This document shows positions 1-6,481 of a stretch of 7,368 nt of DNA, piece after piece (position 1 is the stretch's first letter; each line of letters begins with the position of its first letter). Both the position numbers and the translations under genes were made by a program. Below the pieces are notes generated by a model, which saw only the letters and a program-made list of their open reading frames with translations, searched no databases and was not told the origin of the DNA. This DNA is from Lentisphaerota bacterium (GTDB lineage: Bacteria > Verrucomicrobiota > Lentisphaeria > Oligosphaerales > JAFGRS01). The stretch spans positions 1-7,368 of the forward strand of contig JAAYZO010000501.1 in NCBI GenBank assembly GCA_012514865.1. The letters run 5' to 3'.

Positions 1-1134
1 GTCATCAACCTCGGCAATGCCTTCGTGAATATGTCGGTCCTGGAGGCCTGCCTGGAGACCGGCGCGGTGTACATGGACACGGCCATCCACGAGGAGCCCG
101 ACAAGGTCTGCGAGAACCCGCCCTGGTATGCCAACTACGAGTGGAAGCGCAAGGACCGCTGCCAGGCCAAGGGCCTCTCGGCCATCCTCGGCGTCGGTTT
201 CGACCCCGGCGTGGTCAACGCCTACTGCGCCCTGGCCGCGAAGCACTTCTTCGATACCATCGACACCATCGACATCCTCGACGTCAATGCCGGCAGCCAC
301 GGCAAGTACTTCGCCACCAACTTCGACCCCGAGATCAACTTCCGCGAGTTCATCAAGGTCTGGACCTGGATCGACCGGCAGTGGAAGGAGTACCCGACGC
401 ACTCGGTGAAGCGCGTCTACGACTTCCCGGTGGCGGGGGTGTGCCCGGTGTACCTCAACGGCCACGACGAGCTGCACTCGCTCTCGAAGAACATCGACGC
501 CAACAGCATCCGCTTCTGGATGGGCTTCGGCAACCACTACATCAATGTCTTCACCGTCCTGCGCACCCTCGGCTTCCTGTCGCACCTGCCGGTGACCCTG
601 AGCACCGGCCAGGAGGTGGTGCCTCTGAAGGTGGTCAAGGCCCTCCTGCCCGACCCCAAGACCCTGGCCCCCGGCTACACCGGCAAGACCTGCATCGGCA
701 ACGTCGTCAAGGGCATCAAGGACGGCAAGCCGCGCGAGGTGTTCATCTACCAGGTCTCGGACCACCACGCCTGCTACGAGGAGATCGAGTCGCAGGGCAT
801 CAGCTACACCGCCGGTGTGCCGCCGGTCGCCGCGGCGATGCTGGTGGCGCAGGGCAAGTGGGATCCGCGCCGGATGGTCAACGTCGAGGAACTCGACCCG
901 GATCCATTCATCGCCCTGCTGGACCGCATCGGCCTGCCGACCGAGGTCCGCGAGATCGAGCCGGGCAGCCCGGCGTCGTTCGATGGTACCGTGCGCGATC
1001 TGGAAACCGAGCTGCGCGAGTCGACCGCGACGGTGACCGTCTCGGCGGCCAATCCGCGGATCGCCCTCGACGCCAAGGCTCAGGAGGCCGCTCTGGAGGC
1101 CCTCTGCCGCCAGCGCCGGGCCGACCGGCGCTGA
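1..1134 (+). CDS. Carboxynorspermidine (saccharopine-like) dehydrogenase, 5' partial
   Basis: The reading frame is open from base 1, so the gene begins before the window; 377 residues are visible. The family makes carboxynorspermidine or carboxyspermidine from a diamine or triamine plus aspartate semialdehyde with NADPH, in the cytosol. A decarboxylase (NspC) then completes the alternative spermidine route. Family-typical segments are VINLGNAFVNMSVLEACLETG at the left edge (end of the NAD(P) domain), GVGFDPGVVNAYC, DILDVNAGSHGKYFATNFDPEI, SIRFWMGFGNHYINV, VVKALLPDPKTL, GKTCIGNVVKGIKDG and the late VEELDPDPF. The N-terminal Rossmann glycine motif, perhaps 70-80 residues, lies outside the window. 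The last ~55 residues (codons from 967) run past the point where I expect the family to end and are Ala/Glu/Arg-rich. No NspC is visible here. Saccharopine dehydrogenase proper is the alternative, but the motifs match the carboxynorspermidine branch better. Confidence 0.9.
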   Translation, partial: VINLGNAFVNMSVLEACLETGAVYMDTAIHEEPDKVCENPPWYANYEWKRKDRCQAKGLSAILGVGFDPGVVNAYCALAAKHFFDTIDTIDILDVNAGSHGKYFATNFDPEINFREFIKVWTWIDRQWKEYPTHSVKRVYDFPVAGVCPVYLNGHDELHSLSKNIDANSIRFWMGFGNHYINVFTVLRTLGFLSHLPVTLSTGQEVVPLKVVKALLPDPKTLAPGYTGKTCIGNVVKGIKDGKPREVFIYQVSDHHACYEEIESQGISYTAGVPPVAAAMLVAQGKWDPRRMVNVEELDPDPFIALLDRIGLPTEVREIEPGSPASFDGTVRDLETELRESTATVTVSAANPRIALDAKAQEAALEALCRQRRADRR

Positions 1135-1138
1135 CGGC
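1106..1138 (+). terminator. GC hairpin over the dehydrogenase stop codon, terminator-like
   Basis: CAGCGCCGG (1111-1119) and CCGGCGCTG (1125-1133) form a perfect 9-bp stem with loop GCCGA. After one C/A mismatch (1110/1134), GCCG (1106-1109) pairs with CGGC (1135-1138). The TGA stop (1132-1134) lies inside the 3' arm. No T-run follows, so it is not a classical intrinsic terminator. It could be a Rho-type or U-less terminator, or an mRNA 3'-end stabiliser. Confidence 0.45.
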
Positions 1139-1188
1139 CGCGTGAGGTCTCGCGAGGTGCGCGTATGGAGCTTCGCGGCGTGGTGGTG

Positions 1189-1240
1189 TCGATGCCGCCC
1201 GGCTCGTGGACGCATTCGCGTCTGTGGACACTCGCGCTCC
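1189..1240. repeat. Direct repeat, copy A (52 bp)
   Basis: The last 40 bases (1201-1240) match 1316-1355 with one substitution, T at 1225 against G at 1340. Including the 12 bases before it, the match extends to the whole unit with one extra T in copy B. The core holds a small inverted repeat, GACGC-ATTC-GCGTC (1209-1222). On the minus strand the unit contains two related submotifs of the form CGCGARTG followed by TCC. Its orientation and function are unknown. Confidence 0.85.
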
Positions 1241-1302
1241 AGAACGCGGTGGCCGGGCCAGGGGCGCGTGGAGGGCGACAGGCCTCTGGAGCCGTACCCG
1301 AT

Positions 1303-1355
1303 TCGATGCCGCTCCGGCTCGTGGACGCATTCGCGTCTGGGGACACTCGCGCTCC
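1303..1355. repeat. Direct repeat, copy B (53 bp)
   Basis: This is the second copy, in the same orientation, 115 bp downstream of copy A measured between the 40-bp cores. The GACGC-ATTC-GCGTC inverted repeat is kept at 1324-1337. The sequence between the copies (1241-1302) is not repeated. Two copies this alike in non-coding DNA suggest a dispersed element that recurs elsewhere in the genome, but the window alone cannot show that. Confidence 0.85.
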
Positions 1356-1464
1356 GGCAGACGTGGCGAGCGGTCGTTCGTGGCGCTCTCCCGGGTGCCG
1401 TCGGCGCGCGCCGGTGAAGGCGCTGTCGAGGCGGCCCTGGAGTCCGCACGCCGCCGACCTGATC

Positions 1465-1496
1465 GGCCCCCGTCCGCCAGAACGCGGGCGGGGGCC
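1465..1496 (+). terminator. Perfect 13-bp GC hairpin upstream of the DUF3820 gene
   Basis: GGCCCCCGTCCGC (1465-1477) pairs with GCGGGCGGGGGCC (1484-1496), with one G-U pair and loop CAGAAC. The bases after it (TGCTGTGC) are not a T-run. The hairpin ends 33 nt before the DUF3820 start and 19 nt before its ribosome binding site. It may end transcription arriving from the dehydrogenase side, or be a structured 5' leader of the DUF3820 mRNA. Confidence 0.5.
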
Positions 1497-1515
1497 TGCT
1501 GTGCATTGCCTACGC

Positions 1516-1522
1516 AAGGAAG
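1516..1522 (+). promoter_or_regulatory. Ribosome binding site of the DUF3820 gene
   Basis: AAGGAAG sits 7 nt before the ATG at 1530. It settles the start: the ATG at 1523 directly abuts this site and opens a frame of only 21 codons. The long in-frame extension upstream of 1530 is low-complexity sequence over the repeats. Confidence 0.75.
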
Positions 1523-1529
1523 ATGCCTC

Positions 1530-1886
1530 ATGACCGACGCGCCCCTCAGCGGCCCTGGCGCCGCGGCCCTGGCCGCGATCCTGTCTGAACTGGCCACGGC
1601 GCGCATGCCCTTCGGCAAGTTCGGGCCCCAGCAGCGCCCGCCGCATGGCCTGCTGCTGATCGACCTGCCTTACGAGTACCTCGCCTGGCTCCGCCGCCAG
1701 GGCTTCCCCAAAGGCCGCCTCGGCGAGCTGATGGCCTTCGTCTACCAGGTGAAGCAGGACGGCGCCGAGGCCCTCTTCGAGCCCCTGCGCGGCGGGCGGC
1801 CTGCCGCCGCCATCGGCCACCGTCACCAGCCCCGCCGCTGGGCCTTCCCTGACGACACCCAAGGGAACGCGCCGGCGACGCCGTGA
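1530..1886 (+). CDS. DUF3820 family small protein
   Basis: The product is a 118-aa soluble protein without signal peptide or membrane segment. The family hallmarks are MPFGKFGPQQRPPHG, then LLLIDLPYEYLAWLRRQGFP, then KGRLGELMAFVYQVK, then FEPLR. This order (MPFGKxxG, IDLPxxYLxWxxxxGFPxGxLGExL) is that of DUF3820 (QSregVF_b, putative quorum-sensing-regulated virulence factor). The biochemical role of that family is not established, and the Pfam name should not be read as function here. Members are often under 100 aa; the ~25 extra residues at the C-terminus (Arg/Pro-rich, ending NAPATP) look like a disordered tail. Translation starts at the ATG with AAGGAAG 7 nt upstream. It is preceded by a strong hairpin and the repeat region, and it points the same way as both flanking genes but with gaps that suggest its own transcript. 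Confidence 0.82.
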   Translation: MTDAPLSGPGAAALAAILSELATARMPFGKFGPQQRPPHGLLLIDLPYEYLAWLRRQGFPKGRLGELMAFVYQVKQDGAEALFEPLRGGRPAAAIGHRHQPRRWAFPDDTQGNAPATP

Positions 1887-1938
1887 GTCCCCCGGTCGGT
1901 CGGATCGGCGACCGCTGACGTCGTCCCGACACAGCCCG

Positions 1939-1950
1939 GGCCGATCGGCC
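1939..1950. promoter_or_regulatory. 12-bp perfect palindrome, possible operator
   Basis: GGCCGATCGGCC is fully self-complementary with no loop. It ends one base before a plausible -35 hexamer of the sialidase-like gene. A dimeric regulator site is possible. In GC-rich DNA a chance palindrome of this length is not very rare, so this is tentative. Confidence 0.3.
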
Positions 1951-1951
1951 T

Positions 1952-1980
1952 GCGACACGGCCGTTTCGGCGGGCTATCTT
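1952..1980 (+). promoter_or_regulatory. Possible sigma-70-type promoter of the sialidase-like gene
   Basis: GCGACA (1952-1957, 4 of 6 to TTGACA) and TATCTT (1975-1980, 4 of 6 to TATAAT) are spaced by 17 bp. They lie 40 nt before the ATG at 2020, in one of the few AT-containing patches of the gap. The match is modest and the host's promoter consensus is unknown. Confidence 0.3.
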
Positions 1981-2019
1981 GGCACGGCGGCATGGGGTCG
2001 CCGTGGAGACCGAGTTCCC

Positions 2020-3777
2020 ATGAAGATGCCTTCCGTGAGCATGACGCACGTCGTCACCATCCTCTGCGGTCTGCCCCTGGTGCCCGTCGCCGTGGCGGCC
2101 CCGGCCGAGGCGGCGTGGATCCGCCTCAACGACCCCCTCGGCGTCGGCGAGGTCCGCGCCGGCGCGCCGATCTTCACCAACCGCGGGTATACCTTCGCCG
2201 AGTTCCCCGCGGAGGTGGACGGCCTGCGCTTTGTCAAGGGCGACCTGGAGGCGACCTTCCGAGTGGCGGTGCGGCGCGGCGGCGTCCTGCGCGCCCTGAC
2301 GGCGGCACCCGAGACCGGCGCCTCGCACGGTCAGTCGAAGGCCCTCCTGGAGCAGGGCTTCGAAGAGGCCCCGGGCGGGCGGCGCTATCAGCTCTTCGGA
2401 GCGTCGCCCGCCGACCGCGTCGGCCTCTATCAGAAGACGGTCAGCCCCGGTGAGGTCCTCACCTTCCAGCGCTGGACCGTGGTCGTCGCCGGTCAGGTCG
2501 AGGAATCGCCCTTCAAGGACATCCTTCGCTACCACGCTCAGGAGGCGGAGACGCACCGGTACGTGCTGGAGAACCTCCTGGTCATGCAGCCTGACTACAT
2601 CGTCTACATCCCGCGTCAGCGTCGTGAGATCGTCGGCGACCGCTACAACGACCACTTCCAGGTGTTCGACAAGCCCGACGGCACGCTCTTCGCCGCCTGG
2701 ACGCAGGCCACCGGGGAGGGCGACGTCGACCAGCACATCTGTTTCTCGAAGAGCCTCGACCGCGGCCGCACCTGGACCGCGCCGACCATCCTGGCCGGCT
2801 CGCCGAGCTACGTCAACCCGCAGCCGGTCGCCAGTTGGCAGCAGCCGATGGTGTCGCGCTCCGGTCGTCTCTACGTGCTCTGGAATCAGCGTATCACCAA
2901 CGACCGCCTGCACCACGGCGTCATGGTGGGCAAGTACTCCGATGACGATGGCGAGACCTGGTCACAGCCGCGCGTCGTGACCCTGCCGCGGGTCAACCGC
3001 GATCCCCTCGACCGCCCGCCGAGCTGGTGTATCTGGCAGCGCCCCCTGCGCCTCGGCCAGGACGGCAAGTACCTGGTCGGGCTCTCCCGGCATGGCCGGC
3101 TTCCTGACGGCGCTGCTGCGACGGCCGCAGGCGCCGCCCCGGGCCGGCGCGCCCAGTCGGCGCTGCCCGGCACCACTGTCGAGTTCATCCAGTACGACAA
3201 CATCGACGACGACCCCGCCATCGAGGACATCCGGGTGGTGATGCTGGCCGCCAACGAGGAGGAGATGGCCGTCATCGACCCCCGCTGGGGCCTCTGCTGC
3301 GAGGAGGCCAGCATCGTCAACCTCCCCGACGGCCGGCTCTTTGCCCTGATGCGCACCAGTGCCGGGTCGCCGTACTGGTCCCAGAGCCGCGACAAGGGCC
3401 ACACCTGGGACGAGCCGAAGCCCCTCAAGGACGCCCAGGGTCGCGCCTACCGCCATCCGCGCGCGCCGTGCCCGATCTACGACCGGCGCGGCCCCGAGGC
3501 CTGCAGCGGCGAGTACTTCGCATTCGTCTCGAATGAGGAGCGCGACGCGGAGAACCCCTACCGCCCGCGCGGGCCGCTGTTCCTCATCGCCGGACGCTTC
3601 GACCCCGCCGGCGAGCAGCCCATACGCTTCACCGAGCCAAAGCCGTTCCCCTCGCGTCCGAGCAGCAACGCGTTCTACACCAGCCTGACCGTGGTCGACG
3701 GCCGGACCGTCCTGTGGATCCCCGACCGGAAGCACTTCCTGATCGGCAAGGTCATCGGCGACGAGTGGTTCGAGTAG
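2020..3777 (+). CDS. Secreted sialidase-like (BNR/Asp-box) protein
   Basis: The product is a 585-aa protein with a signal peptide (hydrophobic stretch ~9-26, probable cut after VAVA). The start ATG has GGAG (2005-2008) 11 nt upstream. Three textbook Asp-boxes (SxDxGxTW) lie at residues 245-252, 307-314 and 456-463, which marks a six-bladed sialidase-type propeller spanning about residues 190-585. Residues ~30-190 form a separate beta-rich domain of unknown role. Other likely conserved spots are YNDHFQVF (209-216) and EASIVNLPDGRLFALMRT (429-446), whose Arg445 is in the place where sialidases carry an active-site Arg. I cannot confirm the full Arg triad or the Tyr/Glu nucleophile pair, so sialic acid as substrate is unproven; such proteins act on various glycans. 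An Ala/Gly-rich stretch at ~364-376 looks like a loose loop. The product should act in the periplasm or outside. It converges on the 897-aa gene with 10 bp between stops. Confidence 0.8.
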   Translation: MKMPSVSMTHVVTILCGLPLVPVAVAAPAEAAWIRLNDPLGVGEVRAGAPIFTNRGYTFAEFPAEVDGLRFVKGDLEATFRVAVRRGGVLRALTAAPETGASHGQSKALLEQGFEEAPGGRRYQLFGASPADRVGLYQKTVSPGEVLTFQRWTVVVAGQVEESPFKDILRYHAQEAETHRYVLENLLVMQPDYIVYIPRQRREIVGDRYNDHFQVFDKPDGTLFAAWTQATGEGDVDQHICFSKSLDRGRTWTAPTILAGSPSYVNPQPVASWQQPMVSRSGRLYVLWNQRITNDRLHHGVMVGKYSDDDGETWSQPRVVTLPRVNRDPLDRPPSWCIWQRPLRLGQDGKYLVGLSRHGRLPDGAAATAAGAAPGRRAQSALPGTTVEFIQYDNIDDDPAIEDIRVVMLAANEEEMAVIDPRWGLCCEEASIVNLPDGRLFALMRTSAGSPYWSQSRDKGHTWDEPKPLKDAQGRAYRHPRAPCPIYDRRGPEACSGEYFAFVSNEERDAENPYRPRGPLFLIAGRFDPAGEQPIRFTEPKPFPSRPSSNAFYTSLTVVDGRTVLWIPDRKHFLIGKVIGDEWFE

Positions 3778-3795
3778 TGCGGGCGGGCTACTCGA
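3770..3795. terminator. Inverted repeat spanning both convergent stop codons
   Basis: TCGAGTAG (3770-3777) and CTACTCGA (3788-3795) form an 8-bp perfect stem around the 10-base intergenic loop TGCGGGCGGG. Each arm contains the last Glu codon and the TAG stop of one of the two convergent genes. There is no T-run on either side. By position it would be a bidirectional terminator, but the stem is short. It may partly reflect that both proteins end in Glu-TAG. Confidence 0.35.
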
Positions 3796-6481
3796 TCACG
3801 GTCAGCTCGCCGGGGCCGCGCAGGCGCACGGTCAGGCAGCCGAGGGCGGCGTGGTGGCGGTGTGTCGCCGGCTCGGCGCCGGTCCAGGTGATGGCGCTGG
3901 GCGCCTTCTGGACGCCGGCCAGGTGGACATCGCAGGGCGTCGTCGGCCAGGGCTCCACCCGCAGGCGGATGCCGCCCGGCGGCATGTCCTCCAGCGGCGT
4001 GACGCGCCCCGGCGCCAGGACGCGCCAGCGGCGCGGCCCGACCACGCGGAAGTCCAGCAGCGGCGCCTGGCCGTAGGCCTCCGGCAGGCCGGCCTGGACG
4101 GTCCCCGGGTTGATGGCCGGGCCGTCCGGCCGCTGGGCGCGCAGGTGGAAGAAGTCCGGCAGGAGGCCGCGCCGCTCGGCGTCGTCGAGGGGGAAGGTCA
4201 TCTGCAGGCCGGCGCGGGTGATACCGGTGGCGAGGCGCTCCCAGGTCGCGGCGTGCTCGCCGTCGAGGCGCGCCAGGTCGAGCAGGGCCGAGCGGTAGAC
4301 CAGTCCGCACCACTGCACCGGCAGGCCGATCCAGAAGGGCGCGTGCCAGTGGGTGGCGCCGAGCACGGCGATGGTCGCATAGAGCCCGACCGGGGCGTCC
4401 ACGGGCGGGTCGAGATAGACGAAGGGCACGCCGGTCCAGGCCCAGTAGCGCGCCTGCGCCAGATGGCGTGGCTCACCCGAGAGGGCGTAGGCGAGGGTGT
4501 AGAGCCGCACCAGACGCGCCGAGGCCAGGATGTCGGGCGTATGCAGGGGCATCTCCCAGGTCTGCGCCCCGCGCGGCACGCCGCCGCCATAGAGCGCGGT
4601 CTGGCGGTCGACGAGGGCGATGACCTCTGCCGCAACCGATGCGTCGCCACTCCAGCAGGCGACCTCCGCCAGGCCGACCAGTGCCGCGGCGGCGAGGCCG
4701 TTGGCGTGGTTGGCGGTGTGGGTGCTGGCGCAGTCGGGGCCGCCCTCGCGGCGCTCGTAGCGCACGACGCCGTCGGCCGGCATCGCGCGCAGGCGCTCGC
4801 GGGCCTCGCCCAGGCGTCTCTCGAGGTCGGCCTGGATATCGCCAAAGACCAGCGCCGGCAGGGGCGCCAGGGGCACATGCGAGACCGCATCGTGCCAGCG
4901 GCCGCCGACCTCGCGGAGGCCGGCCTCGACCGCCCCCGCGAGGCGGTCGTCGAGGGCCGCATCGCCGCTCTGGCCGGACAGCCACCGCATGAAGGCCGCT
5001 GCATCCGCGGCGCGCTGCGGCAGGAAGCTCTCGCCCCAGACGGCATGGCGCCAGAGCCCGTCGTGGTAGGCGGCCGAGTCCACCCAGCCCCGCGCCAGGA
5101 GGTGCCGCGCCGCCTCCAGGCCGCCGGGGAACTCCGGCGGTGCCGGCAACGGCCGCAACCGGAGCCAGTGCTGCACCGCCGGGACCACCGTCTCGCCAGG
5201 ACCGCCCAGGAGGGTGAAGGCGAACTCCAGCGGCACGCCGGCCGCCAGGGTGACGCTGTCGAGCGGCGAGAGCATGGCCTCCTCGCGGCAGGGCCCGACG
5301 CCCGGGTACCACAGCGCCATGAGGTGCGCGCCGGAAAGGAAGATGCGGTCCGGCGAGTCGAAGACCGCCGCCGGACGCTCGGCGCGGTCCCAGGTCACGC
5401 CGAGGTAGCGGCCCTCGTGGCAGAGGGCCATCAGGGGGAAGCACAGCTTGAGGTCGTCGACCAGGTGGCGTGCCGCCTTTGGGCCGCGGACGTCCGCCTC
5501 GCTGCTGCTGGGCTCGTCGTCGAGGTACTCGACACCCGGCAGCAGGGCCTGCGTCTTGCGCTCGCCGAAGGTCCGGAAGCCCGGGAAGAGGGTCAGCCAG
5601 GGCAGGTGGAAGACCTCGCGGTCGCGCTCGACCTCAACGCGGGTGCTGACACGGATGCTCCCGGTGGCTGTGCCGGTACCCGGCTCGAAGCGCCGGGTGA
5701 GCTGCCAGGCGACGCCGTCGGCATCGCGGCGGCGTGCCTTCAGCTCGAGGGCGCCGTCGACCTGTCGCGCCTGGGTGTCACCCGGCCCGATCTCGAGAAA
5801 GCCTGTGCCCGCCGCGGTCCGGTAGCCGATGCGCGCCTCGCCCAGCCCGGCCGCCATCGCCTTTCCTCCGACCTCCAGGCGGAAGCCGTTCCAGAGGGCG
5901 CCGCTGTGGCGCACTACGACGTCGCCGGACTCGACGACCCAGGGCAGCGCCTCGCTGGGGGCCCCCGGCGGCGTGAAGGTGATCGGCGTCAGCGGCTCGA
6001 GGACCACCGCCCGGAGGCTCTCCACGACGCCGCGACCGCCCTGTGAGCCCGGGTCCAGGCGCAGCCGCGACCCGGGTGGCAGTGGCGGCAGGAGCAGCTC
6101 GTAGTCGTGCCACTGGCCGTCGTCGGTGATGGTGAAACGGACGCTGTCGCCGCTGCGGAAATTCCTGCCGTAGAAGACCTCGCCGCCACGGTCGCCGCCC
6201 TCGGCCTTCAGGCGCAGGATCAGGCGGAAGCTGGTGCCTGTCGGCAGGCGTTCCGGTGGCGGTCCCTCGAGCCAGGGGTCCTCGTCGTCGCTGCACACGT
6301 AGGCCAGGCCCTCCGGAGTGGCGGCCACGCTGCGTACGTGCGCATTGCCGACCCAGCCATGGTCGGCGCCGCGGAAATCCAGGACCATCACCGGCTCGGC
6401 TGCCGTGGCAAGACTCGTGGCGGCGAAGGCCGCGATCAGCAGGGAAGCGCACCGTGTCGCCATGGGGCAGGGGGCCTTCAT
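3788..6481 (-). CDS. Large secreted protein, probable carbohydrate-active enzyme of unassigned family
   Basis: The product is 897 aa with a Sec signal peptide (MKAPCPMATR, hydrophobic 12-27, cut near ATAA at 26-28). The start is chosen because its ATG overlaps the upstream TGA (ATGA) and GGAAA lies just before; Met7 is the alternative. Residues ~30-162 form a beta-sandwich-like domain resembling a carbohydrate-binding module (VMVLDFRGADHGW to VESLRAVVLE). Residues ~180-440 are mostly strands, like a lyase or glycosidase super-sandwich. Residues ~455-765 are helical with repeated Ala/Leu-rich pairs, suggesting an (alpha/alpha) barrel. A short beta tail ends the protein. Candidate active-site segments are STHTANHANG (586-595), TWEMPLHTPDI (641-651) and GATHWHAPFW (708-717), rich in His, Trp and Asp/Glu. 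I do not recognise the family; polysaccharide lyase or hydrolase is an inference from layout and from the heparinase-like gene ahead of it. Confidence 0.8.
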   Translation of the reverse strand: MKAPCPMATRCASLLIAAFAATSLATAAEPVMVLDFRGADHGWVGNAHVRSVAATPEGLAYVCSDDEDPWLEGPPPERLPTGTSFRLILRLKAEGGDRGGEVFYGRNFRSGDSVRFTITDDGQWHDYELLLPPLPPGSRLRLDPGSQGGRGVVESLRAVVLEPLTPITFTPPGAPSEALPWVVESGDVVVRHSGALWNGFRLEVGGKAMAAGLGEARIGYRTAAGTGFLEIGPGDTQARQVDGALELKARRRDADGVAWQLTRRFEPGTGTATGSIRVSTRVEVERDREVFHLPWLTLFPGFRTFGERKTQALLPGVEYLDDEPSSSEADVRGPKAARHLVDDLKLCFPLMALCHEGRYLGVTWDRAERPAAVFDSPDRIFLSGAHLMALWYPGVGPCREEAMLSPLDSVTLAAGVPLEFAFTLLGGPGETVVPAVQHWLRLRPLPAPPEFPGGLEAARHLLARGWVDSAAYHDGLWRHAVWGESFLPQRAADAAAFMRWLSGQSGDAALDDRLAGAVEAGLREVGGRWHDAVSHVPLAPLPALVFGDIQADLERRLGEARERLRAMPADGVVRYERREGGPDCASTHTANHANGLAAAALVGLAEVACWSGDASVAAEVIALVDRQTALYGGGVPRGAQTWEMPLHTPDILASARLVRLYTLAYALSGEPRHLAQARYWAWTGVPFVYLDPPVDAPVGLYATIAVLGATHWHAPFWIGLPVQWCGLVYRSALLDLARLDGEHAATWERLATGITRAGLQMTFPLDDAERRGLLPDFFHLRAQRPDGPAINPGTVQAGLPEAYGQAPLLDFRVVGPRRWRVLAPGRVTPLEDMPPGGIRLRVEPWPTTPCDVHLAGVQKAPSAITWTGAEPATHRHHAALGCLTVRLRGPGELTVIE
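6478..6481 (-). other. ATGA stop/start overlap (translational coupling)
   Basis: On the minus strand the heparinase-like gene ends ...AAC CGA TGA, and the next gene starts at the ATG formed by the preceding A and these bases. GGAAA (complement of 6485-6489) precedes the ATG by 3 nt. The 4-bp overlap shows one transcript and probable re-initiation by the same ribosomes. Confidence 0.85.

Larger units (their letters stand above)
1135..1529. other. Non-coding intergenic region with two repeats and a hairpin
   Basis: This 395-bp stretch separates the dehydrogenase from the DUF3820 gene. It contains the direct repeat pair at 1189-1240 and 1303-1355 and a perfect hairpin at 1465-1496. Frames open through it translate to Arg/Ala/Pro-rich low-complexity peptides with no family resemblance, and the neighbouring real genes use quite different residues. 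I see no tRNA or recognisable riboswitch, and no convincing -35/-10 pair for the downstream gene. Confidence 0.6.

Noticed and set aside
1189..1355. CRISPR array
   Set aside because: There are only two copies, they are longer than typical CRISPR repeats, the spacing is ~62 bp with no third unit, and no cas gene is present.
1206..1529. In-frame N-terminal extension of the DUF3820 gene by 108 residues
   Set aside because: The peptide is Arg/Ala-rich, is partly encoded by the repeat copies, and has no family match. The AAGGAAG site supports the start at 1530.
1080..1958. Long minus-strand frames over the repeat region (292 and 236 codons)
   Set aside because: They are low-complexity, cross the 3' end of the dehydrogenase and the DUF3820 gene in antisense, and show no conserved motif.
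1546..2916. 456-codon minus-strand open frame across the DUF3820 gene and the sialidase-like gene
   Set aside because: It lies antisense to two recognisable protein genes, is Arg/Gly-rich and spans the intergenic gap. It is best explained as an open frame by chance in high-GC DNA.
3851..6046. 731-codon open frame on the plus strand, antisense to the 897-aa gene
   Set aside because: It is an Arg/Gly/Ala/Gln-rich shadow produced by the third-position GC bias of the minus-strand gene. It has no domain resemblance, while the minus frame has a signal peptide and a coupled start.
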